DNA from: Cellulosimicrobium protaetiae
GTDB lineage: Bacteria > Actinomycetota > Actinomycetes > Actinomycetales > Cellulomonadaceae
DNA length: 64,000 nucleotides
Assembly (NCBI RefSeq): GCF_009708005.2
Contig: NZ_CP052757.1
Span: forward strand, 4,567,596-4,631,595
Direction: 5' to 3'
This document shows positions 17,364 through 26,165 of the stretch, piece after piece. Below the pieces are notes generated by a model, which was not told the DNA's origin, did not search any database, and saw only the letters and a program-made list of their open reading frames with translations. Within the stretch, counting starts at the first letter, position 1, and every line of letters begins with the position of its first letter. The position numbers and the translations under genes are program-made.

Positions 17364-17530
17364 GGTCCGCAAGGACCGCCAGCGACGCCCCGCGCGTCGA
17401 CCCGTGGGTGCCGCGCACCCGCACGCACCACCGGCGGGCCGGCCGGGCACCACCCGGCCCGGCCACCGAGCACCGCCGCACGCCCTGACCTGCACGCACC
17501 CACGGAAGGAGACGCGCCCCGGCGCGGACC

Positions 17531-19000
17531 ATGTTCGACGACACGAACCTCATCACGACCCTGGCGATCGTCGCCCTGGTCATCGCGTTCTTCGCGGTGG
17601 TCATCTTCATCAGCAAGCGCATCCGCCGCGTCCCGCCGAACGAGGCCCTGGTCATCGTCGGCCGCGGCGCGGGCCGCAAGGAGGCCGCGGGCAGCGGGCA
17701 GAAGGTCGTCGTCGGCGGCCGCACGTTCGTCTGGCCGATCCTCCAGCAGGGCTTCTCCATCTCGCTCGAGCAGCGCCAGATCGGCATCACGGTCGAGGGC
17801 GTGGACAAGAACCGCATCAAGATCGCCATCAAGGCGTCGATCAACTTCAAGGTCCGCGGTGACGAGGAGGGCGTGCGCCGCGCGGCCCAGCGCTTCCTCT
17901 CCCAGCAGGGCACGCTGACGGAGATCATCAAGGAGTCCCTCGAGGGGTCGCTGCGCTCCATCGTCGGCGACATGACGATCGAGCAGATCATCTCCGACCG
18001 CAAGGGCCTGTCCGACCGCGTCGTCGAGTCCACCAAGGCCGACCTCTCGGAGCAGGGCCTCCAGGTCGACCTGCTCAACATCTCCGACATCTCGACGCCG
18101 GGCTCGGACTACCTGTCGAACCTCGGTCGCGCCGAGTCCGCCCGTGCCCGCCAGGTCGCCGAGGTCTCCGAGGCCGAGGCGCAGCGCGCGTCGGAGTTCG
18201 CCGTCATCGACGCGGCCGAGCAGATCGCGGAGCGCCAGAAGGCGCTCGACCTCAAGCGGGCCGTCATCAAGGCCGACACCGACCGCGCGAACGCCGAGGC
18301 CGAGGCCGCCGGTCAGCTCGCCCGTGCCGAGCAGGACCGCCTCGTCGCGCAGCAGGAGCGCGAGGCGCTCGCCGAGCAGGCCCGCGTGACGCAGGAGCGC
18401 CTCGACATCGAGATCCGCAAGCCCGCCGAGGCCAAGGCGTACGCCGAGGTCCAGGAGGCGAACGCGCGTCGTGACGCCGCGAACGCCGCGACCGAGGCCG
18501 ACGCGTACAAGCGCACCGTCATCGCCGAGGCCAACAAGACGGCCGCGATCCAGGACGCCGAGGCGTCCGCGCAGGCCGTGCGCCGCGCCGGTGAGGCCGA
18601 GCGTGACCGTCAGGTCGCCCTCGCCGCCGGTATCAAGGCCGAGGGTGAGGCCCGCGCCGCCGCGATCGAGGCCGAGGGTCGCGCCGAGGCCGTGGCGACC
18701 GACGCCAAGGCCGACGCGCTCCAGAAGTACGGCGAGGCGGCCCTGGTGCAGGAGCTCATCGAGCGCCTGCCCGAGATCGTGCGCGCCGCTGCCGAGCCGA
18801 TCGGCAACATCCAGGGCATGACCGTCGTCTCGACCGACGGCGCGTCCGCGATCACGAAGAACGTCGCGTCGGTGCTGGGCGAGGGCCAGGAGGTCGTCAA
18901 GCAGCTGACCGGCGTCGACATCAACCAGCTCATCGCCAACCTCGCGGGCACGCAGCTCACGGGCTCGGGCGAGAAGGCGTCGAACGGCACCTCGCACTGA
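17531..19000 (+). CDS. floT: Flotillin-like SPFH-domain protein
   Basis: This 489-residue protein would form oligomeric membrane scaffolds. It starts with one transmembrane or hairpin segment (TTLAIVALVIAFFAVVIFIS), followed by the SPFH/band-7 domain (PNEALVIVGRGAG to about residue 180). A long alanine- and glutamate-rich coiled coil follows (roughly residues 190-400, EAEAQRASE and AEAEAAGQLARAEQDR), then a C-terminal region with LPEIVRAAAEPIGNIQGMTVVS. This matches the flotillin/YqiK group. It pairs with NfeD upstream. The best ribosome-binding-like sequence (GGAAGGA, 17504-17510) is 20 bases from the ATG, unusually far, so translation initiation here is worth noting. Confidence 0.92.
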   Translation: MFDDTNLITTLAIVALVIAFFAVVIFISKRIRRVPPNEALVIVGRGAGRKEAAGSGQKVVVGGRTFVWPILQQGFSISLEQRQIGITVEGVDKNRIKIAIKASINFKVRGDEEGVRRAAQRFLSQQGTLTEIIKESLEGSLRSIVGDMTIEQIISDRKGLSDRVVESTKADLSEQGLQVDLLNISDISTPGSDYLSNLGRAESARARQVAEVSEAEAQRASEFAVIDAAEQIAERQKALDLKRAVIKADTDRANAEAEAAGQLARAEQDRLVAQQEREALAEQARVTQERLDIEIRKPAEAKAYAEVQEANARRDAANAATEADAYKRTVIAEANKTAAIQDAEASAQAVRRAGEAERDRQVALAAGIKAEGEARAAAIEAEGRAEAVATDAKADALQKYGEAALVQELIERLPEIVRAAAEPIGNIQGMTVVSTDGASAITKNVASVLGEGQEVVKQLTGVDINQLIANLAGTQLTGSGEKASNGTSH

Positions 19001-19030
19001 CCCCCTGACCGGCTCACGCCGGTGGCACGA

Positions 19031-19065
19031 CGACGGCCCGCCCGGAGGTTCTGGGCGGGCCGTCG
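19031..19065. terminator. Hairpin terminator after floT
   Basis: Perfect 13-bp stem, CGACGGCCCGCCC (19031-19043) with GGGCGGGCCGTCG (19053-19065), and a 9-base loop. It lies between convergent floT and the GAP-family gene. Confidence 0.9.
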
Positions 19066-19089
19066 CCGTGCGGCGCGGACGCTGCCTGC

Positions 19090-19974
19090 TCAGGTCCAGC
19101 CGAGGCGTCCGAACGCGTTGAGGGCGAGCAGGACTCCGAGGATCCCGAGGACCCAGCCGGTCATGTCGGTCGCGTTCTTCGTGAGCCACGCGTCGAGCCG
19201 GCGCAGCAGCGGGTCGACGGCGCGCGCCGCGACGAGGCGCCCGAGCAGGAGCAGGAGCGCGGGCGCGATCATCACGACGCAGTACGCCGCGAGGATGCCG
19301 CCGGTCGCGGGCCAGCCGACGTCCGACGTCGTCAGCAGCCCGATCGCCGCGAGGTACGGCAGCATCGTCCCGACCTCGATCGCCGCAGCTCCGAGCGCGA
19401 GCCCCATCAGGGGCAGCACGGACGGGCGGGTGCGGACGGCACCGGCCGCGTCCGCCTCGATCCCCAGCGCGCGCTCGCGCCACCGGGACAGCCGTCCCGG
19501 GCGCGGGGCCGACGTCGTCTCCCGTGCGACGCCGGGTGCGTCGCCCGTGCCGTGGCCTGGGGCAGGCGGACGGGCGCCGACCGTCGCCGGTGCGGCAGCG
19601 GCCGCGCGCTCCTCCCGGCGTGCCTGGCGCTTGCTGTCGAACCGGAAGCTCAGGGCGAACAGCCCGATGCCGAGCAGGAGCTGCACGATCGCCGCGGCCC
19701 GCGAGTCGAGCGCGTCGCCGAACCGGTCGAGGAACGCGCCGGCGCCCAGCAGCACGACGATCCCGACGGCGAGGTAGAACGCGGCGACGGTGCCGAGGTA
19801 CGCGAGCACGCGCCCGGCACGCAGCCGTCCCGGAGCGAGCAGCAGCCAGACCGGGATGAGGAGGGTGCCGAAGCTCGTGGAGTCGATGAGGGCCAGCACG
19901 ACGAGCACGCCCGCCATCGCGGCGAGGCCGAGACCCGGCCCGCCGACGGCGTCGAGGTCGAGAGGGATGTCCAT
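19090..19974 (-). CDS. GAP/Sap family six-helix membrane protein
   Basis: The 294-residue integral membrane protein resembles the GAP (Sap, sulfolipid-addressing) family of the LysE superfamily found in actinomycetes, with relatives involved in surface-lipid export. Segments GLGLAAMAGVLVVLALIDSTSFGTLLIPVWLLL, VLAYLGTVAAFYLAVGIVVLLGA and AAIVQLLLGIGLFALSF form the first half. A hydrophilic loop of about 65 residues rich in Ala, Pro and Arg separates it from the second half (VLPLMGLALGAAAIEVGTMLPYLAAIGLL onward). The motif DSTSFGTLLIP is characteristic. The ATG at 19974 is the only start that fits the first helix. Substrate unknown. Confidence 0.78.
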   Translation of the reverse strand: MDIPLDLDAVGGPGLGLAAMAGVLVVLALIDSTSFGTLLIPVWLLLAPGRLRAGRVLAYLGTVAAFYLAVGIVVLLGAGAFLDRFGDALDSRAAAIVQLLLGIGLFALSFRFDSKRQARREERAAAAAPATVGARPPAPGHGTGDAPGVARETTSAPRPGRLSRWRERALGIEADAAGAVRTRPSVLPLMGLALGAAAIEVGTMLPYLAAIGLLTTSDVGWPATGGILAAYCVVMIAPALLLLLGRLVAARAVDPLLRRLDAWLTKNATDMTGWVLGILGVLLALNAFGRLGWT

Positions 19975-20134
19975 GCCGTCGAGCCTCTCGCTCGGGGAGC
20001 CGTCCCGTCGTCGGGCGAACGACCGACCCGGACGGCCCTCGGGCGCTCCGTGAGCGTGGGCCGGGGAGGCGACGACCGTCGTCGTACACCGTTCGACCGA
20101 TCCGCAGAGCGGTTCCCTGTGCTGGGATGGGGGT

Positions 20135-21520
20135 GTGAGCACGGAGGACGGCAGCGCGGACGAGGCGCGCCCGGTCGCGTCCGCGCGGTCGGGCCGCTGG
20201 CGGGCGGCGACACGCTCGCTCTCCCAGGTGTGGCGCATCGAGGACCGCCGGAACGACGTCTTCTCTGCCGTCATGACCTTCGTCCTCGGGTGGGTGCTCC
20301 TGGAGGTGGGCCTGGTCGGGCTCGTCCGGGCACCGTTCGTCGTCGAGCCGGCGGAGCCGTGGTGGCGCGTCGCCCTGCTCGGGGTCGGCTGCCTCCTCAT
20401 CCTCGTCAAGCGCGCCCACCCGATCCTGGCGCTCCTCGGGGGCGTCGCCGTCACCGCCGTCGACATCCGGTGGGGCGGCAGCCTCGCGATCACGCTCGTG
20501 CTGTGGGACCTGCTCTACGCCGCCGCCCTGTGGTCGGGGCCGCGGGCGCGCGCGTGGCTCTGGGGAGTGGCCGTGACCGTCGCCGTCCTGGGCTCCGTCG
20601 GCGCGGGCGAGGCCGCGCGCGACGTGCGGCAGTTCGTGTACATGGGTCTGCAGCTCGGCGCGGTCCTCCTCGTGCCGATGTGGTGGGCGACCAACGTGCG
20701 GACCAAGAGCGAGCTCGCGGAGCTCGCGGGCGAACGGGCCGACCTCGCGGCACGCGAGGCAGAGGCCGCGGCGCGCACGGCCGACCTGGAGCGGCAGCGC
20801 GCGAGCGACCTCGAGCGCATCGCCGAGCTCGACCGGCACGAGGCCGTCCGGGCCGAGCGCGCCGCGATGGCGCGCGACCTGCACGACGTCATCGCGTCCC
20901 ACCTGTCGACCATCGCGATCCACTCCGGCGCCGCGCTCGCGCTCCCGCCCGACGCCACGAAGGACCGTGCCGCGCTCGAGCAGGTGCGCGTGAGCGCCGT
21001 CGCGTCGCTGGACGAGATGCGGTCGATGATCCTGCTGCTGCGCACGGAGGGGCGGCGCGACGACGACGCGGGCCCAGCCGTGGACGCCGTCGCCGCGCCG
21101 GGCCGGCTGGCTGGTCTCGACGCGCTGCTCGACGCCGCCCGGGCCACCACGACGGTCACGCTCGACGACCCCGGCGGCGTCGCGACGTCGTCCCTGCCGG
21201 CCGCGGCGGACCAGGCGCTGTTCCGGATCGCGCAGGAGGCCGTGACCAACGCGCTCAAGCACGCGCCGGGTTCACCCGTGACGGTGCGGCTCGCGCGGCA
21301 CGACGCGGCCGTGGCGCTCGAGGTCCGCGACGACGGCGCGCCGCGCACCGCACCGCCCGTCGAGGGCCCGCTCAGCGCGGGCACCGGGCTGCTGACGATG
21401 CGCGAACGGGCCGACGGGCTCGGGGGGACGTTCGCGGCGGGTCCGACGTCGACCGGCGGGTGGGTCGTCCGGGCCTCCGTCCCCGTCGCCGACCGTCCGG
21501 TCGTGAGGGAGAACGCGTGA
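20135..21520 (+). CDS. NarL/DesK-type sensor histidine kinase
   Basis: This 461-residue membrane histidine kinase has about five hydrophobic segments (residues 45-200), a coiled coil (ELAELAGERADLAAREAEAAARTADLE), the HisKA_3 dimerisation box MARDLHDVIASHLSTIAIH with phospho-His near residue 250, and a HATPase_c domain (ALFRIAQEAVTNALKHA as N box; GTGLLTMRERADGLGG as G box). No extracytoplasmic sensor domain is evident, so it probably senses through its membrane part. The stop overlaps the response regulator start (GTGA). It is divergent from the GAP-family gene. The signal is unknown. Confidence 0.9.
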   Translation: MSTEDGSADEARPVASARSGRWRAATRSLSQVWRIEDRRNDVFSAVMTFVLGWVLLEVGLVGLVRAPFVVEPAEPWWRVALLGVGCLLILVKRAHPILALLGGVAVTAVDIRWGGSLAITLVLWDLLYAAALWSGPRARAWLWGVAVTVAVLGSVGAGEAARDVRQFVYMGLQLGAVLLVPMWWATNVRTKSELAELAGERADLAAREAEAAARTADLERQRASDLERIAELDRHEAVRAERAAMARDLHDVIASHLSTIAIHSGAALALPPDATKDRAALEQVRVSAVASLDEMRSMILLLRTEGRRDDDAGPAVDAVAAPGRLAGLDALLDAARATTTVTLDDPGGVATSSLPAAADQALFRIAQEAVTNALKHAPGSPVTVRLARHDAAVALEVRDDGAPRTAPPVEGPLSAGTGLLTMRERADGLGGTFAAGPTSTGGWVVRASVPVADRPVVRENA

Positions 21521-22296
21521 CACGACGACCGGTCCGGGTGCTGCTCGCGGACGACCACGCGGCCATCCGTGCGGGCCTGCGCCTCCTGCTCGACGCCGCC
21601 GACGACGTCGAGGTCGTCGGCGAGGCGTCCGACGGCACCGCGGCCATCACGAACGCGCGGGCGCTGCGCCCCGACGTCGTGCTCATGGACCTGCGCATGC
21701 CCGGGGTAGACGGCATCGAGGCCACGCGCGTCATCACGGGCGAACGGCTGGCCGACGTGCTCGTGCTCACCACGTTCGACCTCGACGAGTACGTCGACGG
21801 CGCGCTGCGGGCGGGCGCGGCGGGATTCCTCCTCAAGTCCGCAGAACCCGCCGCGCTGCTCGACGCGGTCCGCCGCGTCGCCGACGGAGACGGCGTCCTC
21901 GCTCCCGAGGTCACCCGCCGCCTCCTCGCCGCGTTCGCGCGCGGCCCGGCACCCGACGGCGCCCCGCGCACCGGCCCGACGGCCCGCCCGGGCGGGCCGG
22001 GCGGCGCAGCCCCGGGACCGCCGTCGGGCACGGCCCGTGCCGTCCCGGCGGCGGGCGGCGAGGCGAGCGGTGAGGTGGGCGCACCGGCCAGGGACCCTCG
22101 TCTCGCGGACCTCACACCACGCGAGGTGGACGTGCTCGCCGCGCTCGGCCGCGGCCTCTCCAACCAGGGCATCGCGAGCGAGCTCTTCATCACCGAGGCG
22201 ACGGCCAAGACCCACGTCTCGCGCGTCCTCGCCAAGGTCGGCGTCGCGACCCGCATGCAGGCGGCCATCGTCGCCCGCGACACCGGCCTCGCCTGA
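21517..22296 (+). CDS. NarL/LuxR-family response regulator
   Basis: This 259-residue regulator pairs with the kinase immediately upstream. The receiver domain has the acidic pair ADDH, the phospho-acceptor Asp58 in VVLMDLRMPG, and the switch residues in VLVLTTFDLDEYV. The C-terminal LuxR HTH is LTPREVDVLAALGRGLSNQGIASELFITEATAKTHVSRVLAKVG. Between them is an unusually long linker (about residues 145-195) of Gly, Pro and Ala, longer than in typical NarL proteins. The GTG start overlaps the kinase stop by four bases. It is followed by the inverted pair of 21-bp repeat arrays. Confidence 0.93.
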   Translation: MTRRPVRVLLADDHAAIRAGLRLLLDAADDVEVVGEASDGTAAITNARALRPDVVLMDLRMPGVDGIEATRVITGERLADVLVLTTFDLDEYVDGALRAGAAGFLLKSAEPAALLDAVRRVADGDGVLAPEVTRRLLAAFARGPAPDGAPRTGPTARPGGPGGAAPGPPSGTARAVPAAGGEASGEVGAPARDPRLADLTPREVDVLAALGRGLSNQGIASELFITEATAKTHVSRVLAKVGVATRMQAAIVARDTGLA

Positions 22297-22343
22297 CACC
22301 CGCTCCGCGGCACGACCCGGACCAGGTCCTGGAGACCCGACCG

Positions 22344-22469
22344 CGCGAGGCAGAACCCAGGCCCCGCGAGAAGGAACCCCGGTCACGCGAGATAGAACCG
22401 TGGTCACGCGAGATAGAACCCTGGTCTGCCGAAGTAGAACGGTGGCTACGCGAGATAGAACCCTGGTCT
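22344..22469 (+). repeat. Tandem array of 21-bp repeats, arm 1
   Basis: Six head-to-tail units of exactly 21 bases start at 22344, 22365, 22386, 22407, 22428 and 22449. The consensus begins CGCGAGATAGAACCCTGGTC. Some units vary at the CG-rich start (GCCGAAGTAG) or in the centre (ACCGTGG, ACGGTGG). A decayed seventh unit continues to about 22490. It begins 47 bases after the response regulator stop. Confidence 0.93.
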
Positions 22470-22644
22470 CGCGGGCTGGACCAGGGCGAGACAGCCGCCG
22501 AGCGGCGGGGGTGGGCTCGGATGCGAAGGGGCGTCAAAGCCGCGCTCCATGAACCGACGGCCGCGAGACCTCGGCGACGGCGCGGCAGCCCCGAGCACCG
22601 AGTCCACCGCCGCCGCGGACCCGACCACGCGGGCCTGAACCTGA

Positions 22645-22791
22645 CCACGGTTCTACCTCGCGCAACCACGGTTCTACCTCGCGCGACCAGGGTTCTATCT
22701 CGCGCGACCAGGGTTCTATCTCGCGCAACCACGGTTCTACTTCGGCAGACCAGGGTTCTATCTCGCGGGACCAGGGGTCTACCTCGGCAAG
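22645..22791 (-). repeat. Tandem array of 21-bp repeats, arm 2 (inverted)
   Basis: Seven head-to-tail 21-base units start at 22645, 22666, 22687, 22708, 22729, 22750 and 22771, with consensus CCAGGGTTCTATCTCGCGCG. They are the reverse complement of the arm 1 repeat. The array ends 5 bases before the TetR stop codon. The two arms face each other across 175 bp and could fold into a large cruciform or a many-fold terminator between convergent genes. Confidence 0.93.
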
Positions 22792-22795
22792 CGCC

Positions 22796-23389
22796 TCAGC
22801 GCGGGAGGTGGCGGGTCGTGCGGTCGAGGTAGGCGTCGGCGTCGAAGTCGTGCATCAGCGCGCTCTGGATGATGAAGCCCTGGCACGCGGCGACGAACAG
22901 CGGTGCCTGCTCGGCGCCGAGCTCTGCCGCGCGTGCGGGGTCGAGGCCGTGCGTCTGCTCGTGCCAGGCGGCGACGTAGTCGGCAAAGACCGAGCGCAGG
23001 CGGGCGAGGACGGCCGAGGCGAACTCGAGGATGCGGGGGTCCGTCACGGCCTCGCCCCAGACCTGGAGCAGGATCGCCGTGCTGCCGATCTCGCGCATCA
23101 CCCCGTGCATGAGGACGGCGACCAGGTCCGACGGCGGAGGGAGCGGGTCGCGCTCGGCGAGCCGTTCGACGTCGGCGATGCGCCCGCCGACGATCCGGCC
23201 CGCGACGTCGTGCACGATCGCCATCTTGGAGTCGTAGTAGCCGTAGATCGCCCCGGCGGACAGCCCGGACTCGGCGATGATCTCCGCCATCGAGGTGGCG
23301 GCGAAGCCCTTGCGGCGGAACACGCGCAGGGCTGCGGCGGCGATGTCGTCGCGCCGCTGCGCTCGGTACTCGTCACTGACCCGGGGCAT
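22796..23389 (-). CDS. TetR-family repressor
   Basis: This 197-residue regulator has an N-terminal HTH (IAAAALRVFRRKGFAATSMAEIIAESGLSAGAIYGYYDSKMAIVHDV) followed by a variable helical ligand domain. It is divergent from a multi-helix membrane protein. Two operator-like palindromes lie between the genes, one just upstream of its own -10 box. The ATG at 23389 is 6 bases after TAGGGT (minus strand, 23396-23401), so the message is probably leaderless and self-repressed. The effector is unknown. Confidence 0.9.
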   Translation of the reverse strand: MPRVSDEYRAQRRDDIAAAALRVFRRKGFAATSMAEIIAESGLSAGAIYGYYDSKMAIVHDVAGRIVGGRIADVERLAERDPLPPPSDLVAVLMHGVMREIGSTAILLQVWGEAVTDPRILEFASAVLARLRSVFADYVAAWHEQTHGLDPARAAELGAEQAPLFVAACQGFIIQSALMHDFDADAYLDRTTRHLPR

Positions 23390-23401
23390 CCGCCCACCCT
23401 A

Positions 23402-23467
23402 AACCGAACGTTCGTTCTTGACAGTCGCGCCGGACAGGTCGACTCTATAGAGAACGAACATTCGTTT
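23402..23467. promoter_or_regulatory. Twin TetR operators in the divergent promoter
   Basis: CGAACGTTCG (23405-23414) and AACGAACATTCGTT (23453-23466) are near-perfect palindromes sharing GAAC-n-TTCG halves, typical of TetR operators. A -35-like TTGACA (23418-23423) and a TATAG-containing segment (23446-23450) lie between them for the plus-strand gene. Confidence 0.85.
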
Positions 23468-23483
23468 TAGGAGAGGTCTCCCC

Positions 23484-24548
23484 ATGAGCTCCGCCGCCCC
23501 GCACACGCACTGGCCGCGCGTCGTCACGACCGCCGTCGGGCTCGTCGCCGTCGTCGCGGTCGTCGTCCTCGCGTTCCTCTGGCCGTCCGTCACCGCCGAG
23601 CCGAAGGACCTGCCGGTCGCGGCGGTGGCCGACCCCGCCGTCGTCGCCCAGGTGCAGGCCGGGCTGGACCAGAACGCGGAGGGCGCGGTCACGCTCGTCC
23701 CCGTCGCCGACCGGGACGCCGCGGTCGACCTCGTCGAGTCGCGCGACGCGTACGGCGCGCTCGTCCTGGGACAGCAGCCCGAGGTCCTCACGGCGTCGGC
23801 CGCGAGCCCCGCGGTCGCCCAGCTCCTCACCGGCCTCCAGCCGGCGCTCCAGGCCCAGGTCGACGCGGCCGCGACCGCGCAGGGGGCACCCGCCGAGGCG
23901 GTCCCGTCGGTCACGGTGACCGACGTCGTGCCGCTCTCCCCCGACGACCCGAACGGGAGCATCCTCGCCGCGTCGTCGTTCCCGCTCCTGCTCGGCGGCA
24001 TGGTCGGCGGCATCGCGATCTCGCTCGCCGTCGTCGGGGTGTGGCGCCGCGTCGCGGCGCTCGGGGTGTACTCGGTGGTCGGCGGCCTGACGATCGCCGG
24101 GATCCTGCACGCTCTCGGCGGGCTCCACGGTGGCTACCTGACCGACTCCCTCGCGGTGGGTCTCGCCCTGCTCGCCATCGGCGGCACGATCGTCGGGGCG
24201 GTCGCGGTCCTCGGGCGCCCCGGGATCGCGGTCGGGCCCGTGCTGTTCATGCTCGTCGCGAACCCCATCTCGGCCGCAGCGGTGCCGGTCGAGTTCCTGC
24301 TGAGCCCGTGGGGCGCCGTCGGGCAGTGGTTCCCGCCGGGCGCTGCGGCGACGCTGCTGCGCGACCTCTCGTACTTCCCCGGCGCGGACGCGACCTTCCC
24401 GTGGCTCGTGCTCGCGGGCTGGGCAGCGCTCGGGCTCCTGCTCGCGCTCGTCGGCCACTTCCGCGACCGGGGTGCCGCGACCGCGGCCGCCCTGCGCGAG
24501 GCGGACGACGTCGCACCCGCGGCCGAGCCCGTCGGCGTCGCGCGCTGA
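23484..24548 (+). CDS. ABC-2/YhgE-like multi-helix membrane protein
   Basis: The 354-residue protein has one N-terminal transmembrane segment (VVTTAVGLVAVVAVVVLAFLW), an extracytoplasmic domain of about 130 residues, then five to six further helices (for example SFPLLLGGMVGGIAISLAVVGVW and SLAVGLALLAIGGTIVGAVAVL). This is the layout of ABC-2-type permeases and YhgE/DUF3533 proteins. No ATPase gene is next to it. The divergent TetR protein and its twin operators imply inducible export or envelope protection. The ATG follows AGGAGAGG. Confidence 0.8.
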   Translation: MSSAAPHTHWPRVVTTAVGLVAVVAVVVLAFLWPSVTAEPKDLPVAAVADPAVVAQVQAGLDQNAEGAVTLVPVADRDAAVDLVESRDAYGALVLGQQPEVLTASAASPAVAQLLTGLQPALQAQVDAAATAQGAPAEAVPSVTVTDVVPLSPDDPNGSILAASSFPLLLGGMVGGIAISLAVVGVWRRVAALGVYSVVGGLTIAGILHALGGLHGGYLTDSLAVGLALLAIGGTIVGAVAVLGRPGIAVGPVLFMLVANPISAAAVPVEFLLSPWGAVGQWFPPGAAATLLRDLSYFPGADATFPWLVLAGWAALGLLLALVGHFRDRGAATAAALREADDVAPAAEPVGVAR

Positions 24549-24572
24549 CCGAGCACGCGAGCCGGCACAGGA

Positions 24573-25469
24573 TCAGGCCGGGGCGAGGCCGGGGCTCTGC
24601 ACGACGCGTGCGGCGTGCAGAGCCCCCGCCGTCATCGCCTCCTCGACGCCCGCCCCCCGCAGGTGGGCGTCGAGGAAGCCCGCGAAGAACCCGTCGCCGG
24701 CACCGTTCGTGTCGACGACGTGCGGCACGCGGTGCGCGGGCACCTCGACGAAGCCGTCCTCGGCCGTGAGCGCGACGGCGCCGCGCGACCCGTGCGTGCA
24801 CACCACGAGCCGCGCGCCCGCGTCGACCCGCGCGATCATGAAGCCGCGCCAGTCCTCGAGCCGGTCCGCGCTGAGGAAGACGTGCGTCCCCGCGTCCACC
24901 CACGGCCGGTGGAACGCGGACTCGCCGTCGTAGTCGTGGAGGTCGACCCAGACGTCGCGGCCGCGCGACACCGCGAGGTCGAGCACCGGCAGCGCGGGGA
25001 CCGCGAGGTCGACGACGACGGCGCGCGAGGCGTCGAGCGCCGCGACCGCGGTATCCCACGCCGCGCCGTCCGCGGGGACGTCGCCCGGCGCACGCAGGTA
25101 GACCGAGACACGCCCGCCGTCGTCGTCCATGAGGTTGAGGTGGCTCTCGGTGCGCCCGTCGGGCGAGGGCTCCGCGAGCACCCGGACGCCCGCGCCCTCG
25201 AGCACGGACCGGACGCGCGCGCCGTCGTCGTCCGCCCCGAGCACGGTGCGCAGCAGCACCGACCGGCCGAGCCGCGCGAGGTTGAGCGCCTTGCCCGCCG
25301 ACGTCCCCCCGACCGTGTGGCGGTGCGACCGGGCGAACACGGTGTGCGGCGTGGGCGCGGGCAGCTCGTCAAGCTGGACGAGGAGGTTCCACGACGCCGG
25401 TCCGGCGACGAGGACCTCGGTCCCGGCGGGGTCGGGCAGCGCGGTGGACGGGTGCGTCGCATCGGTCAC
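24573..25469 (-). CDS. PfkB-family carbohydrate kinase
   Basis: This is a 298-residue ribokinase-fold enzyme. GGTSAGKALNLARLG is the N-terminal substrate-binding signature, and DTNGAGDGFFAGFLDAHL is the C-terminal signature with the catalytic Asp and the anion hole. It would phosphorylate a sugar or nucleoside; which one is not evident. The start was placed at the GTG at 25469 because TAGGGT (minus strand, 25477-25482) is 7 bases upstream; the alternative GTG at 25478 would lie inside that -10 box. No sugar transporter is next to it. Confidence 0.88.
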   Translation of the reverse strand: MTDATHPSTALPDPAGTEVLVAGPASWNLLVQLDELPAPTPHTVFARSHRHTVGGTSAGKALNLARLGRSVLLRTVLGADDDGARVRSVLEGAGVRVLAEPSPDGRTESHLNLMDDDGGRVSVYLRAPGDVPADGAAWDTAVAALDASRAVVVDLAVPALPVLDLAVSRGRDVWVDLHDYDGESAFHRPWVDAGTHVFLSADRLEDWRGFMIARVDAGARLVVCTHGSRGAVALTAEDGFVEVPAHRVPHVVDTNGAGDGFFAGFLDAHLRGAGVEEAMTAGALHAARVVQSPGLAPA

Positions 25470-25490
25470 GTCGCGCACCCTATCCCCCGG

Positions 25491-26156
25491 TCAGTCGGTG
25501 ACCGTGATGCCCAGGCTGTGCGCGAACGTCTCGGCGAGGCGCGCGAGCTGGGTCGAGTCGATCGTCGAGCCCCGCAGCGACTCGATGCCGCTCAGCTCGT
25601 CGATCTCCGCGCCCCGCAGGTCGACGTGCGCCAGCGTGGACGCCTGCACGTCGAGCCGGCGCACGCGCGTGCCCTCGAACGCCACGCGCAGCGCGTCCGC
25701 CGCGACGAGGTCGAGCTCGTCGATCGTGCAGTCGGTGAACATCACGTCGCGCAGGGTCGCGCCCCGCAGGTTGACGAACCCGAGCTTGCAGCCGACGAAC
25801 CGGACCCCGGCCCACGACGACTCGTAGAGCTCTGCCGACCCGAGGCGTGCACCGTGCACCTCGACCTCGCGCCACCGCCCGCGCGTGCCGCGCATCACGG
25901 GCACGTCCAGACGGTCGAGCACCACCTCCGTGAGCGTCACCGCCCCGAGGTCGGCCTCGTCGGCGCGCACCTGGTCGAGCCGCGTGGAGAACACGCTCGC
26001 GCCGTGCAGGTCGAGGCGGTCGAGGCGGAGGTCGACGAGCTCGAACCCCTCGAGGTCGGCCTCCGCCTCGAGGTCGTACGCGTCGCCGCGCTGCAGGTCG
26101 TCCAGCACGACGGGGTCGATCACGGGCGGCTCGGTCGTCGGCTTCCTCGGGGGCAC
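25491..26156 (-). CDS. Pentapeptide-repeat protein
   Basis: This 221-residue protein contains many A(D/N)LxX-like pentapeptides, for example DLEGFELVDLRLDRLDLHGASV and NLRGATLRDVMFTDCTIDELDL. They should fold into a right-handed quadrilateral beta helix. Most are of the leucine-centred type but the repeat is irregular. Some relatives mimic DNA and protect gyrase; that role is not shown here. The GTG start at 26156 sits 6 bases after TAGGCT (minus strand, 26163-26168), a leaderless signal. It is separated by 21 bases from the kinase gene downstream. Confidence 0.8.
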   Translation of the reverse strand: MPPRKPTTEPPVIDPVVLDDLQRGDAYDLEAEADLEGFELVDLRLDRLDLHGASVFSTRLDQVRADEADLGAVTLTEVVLDRLDVPVMRGTRGRWREVEVHGARLGSAELYESSWAGVRFVGCKLGFVNLRGATLRDVMFTDCTIDELDLVAADALRVAFEGTRVRRLDVQASTLAHVDLRGAEIDELSGIESLRGSTIDSTQLARLAETFAHSLGITVTD

Positions 26157-26165
26157 GCTTCGAGC

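Noticed and set aside
22344..22791. CRISPR array
   Set aside because: The units abut directly at 21 bases with no unique spacers, they occur in two opposite orientations, and no cas genes are nearby.
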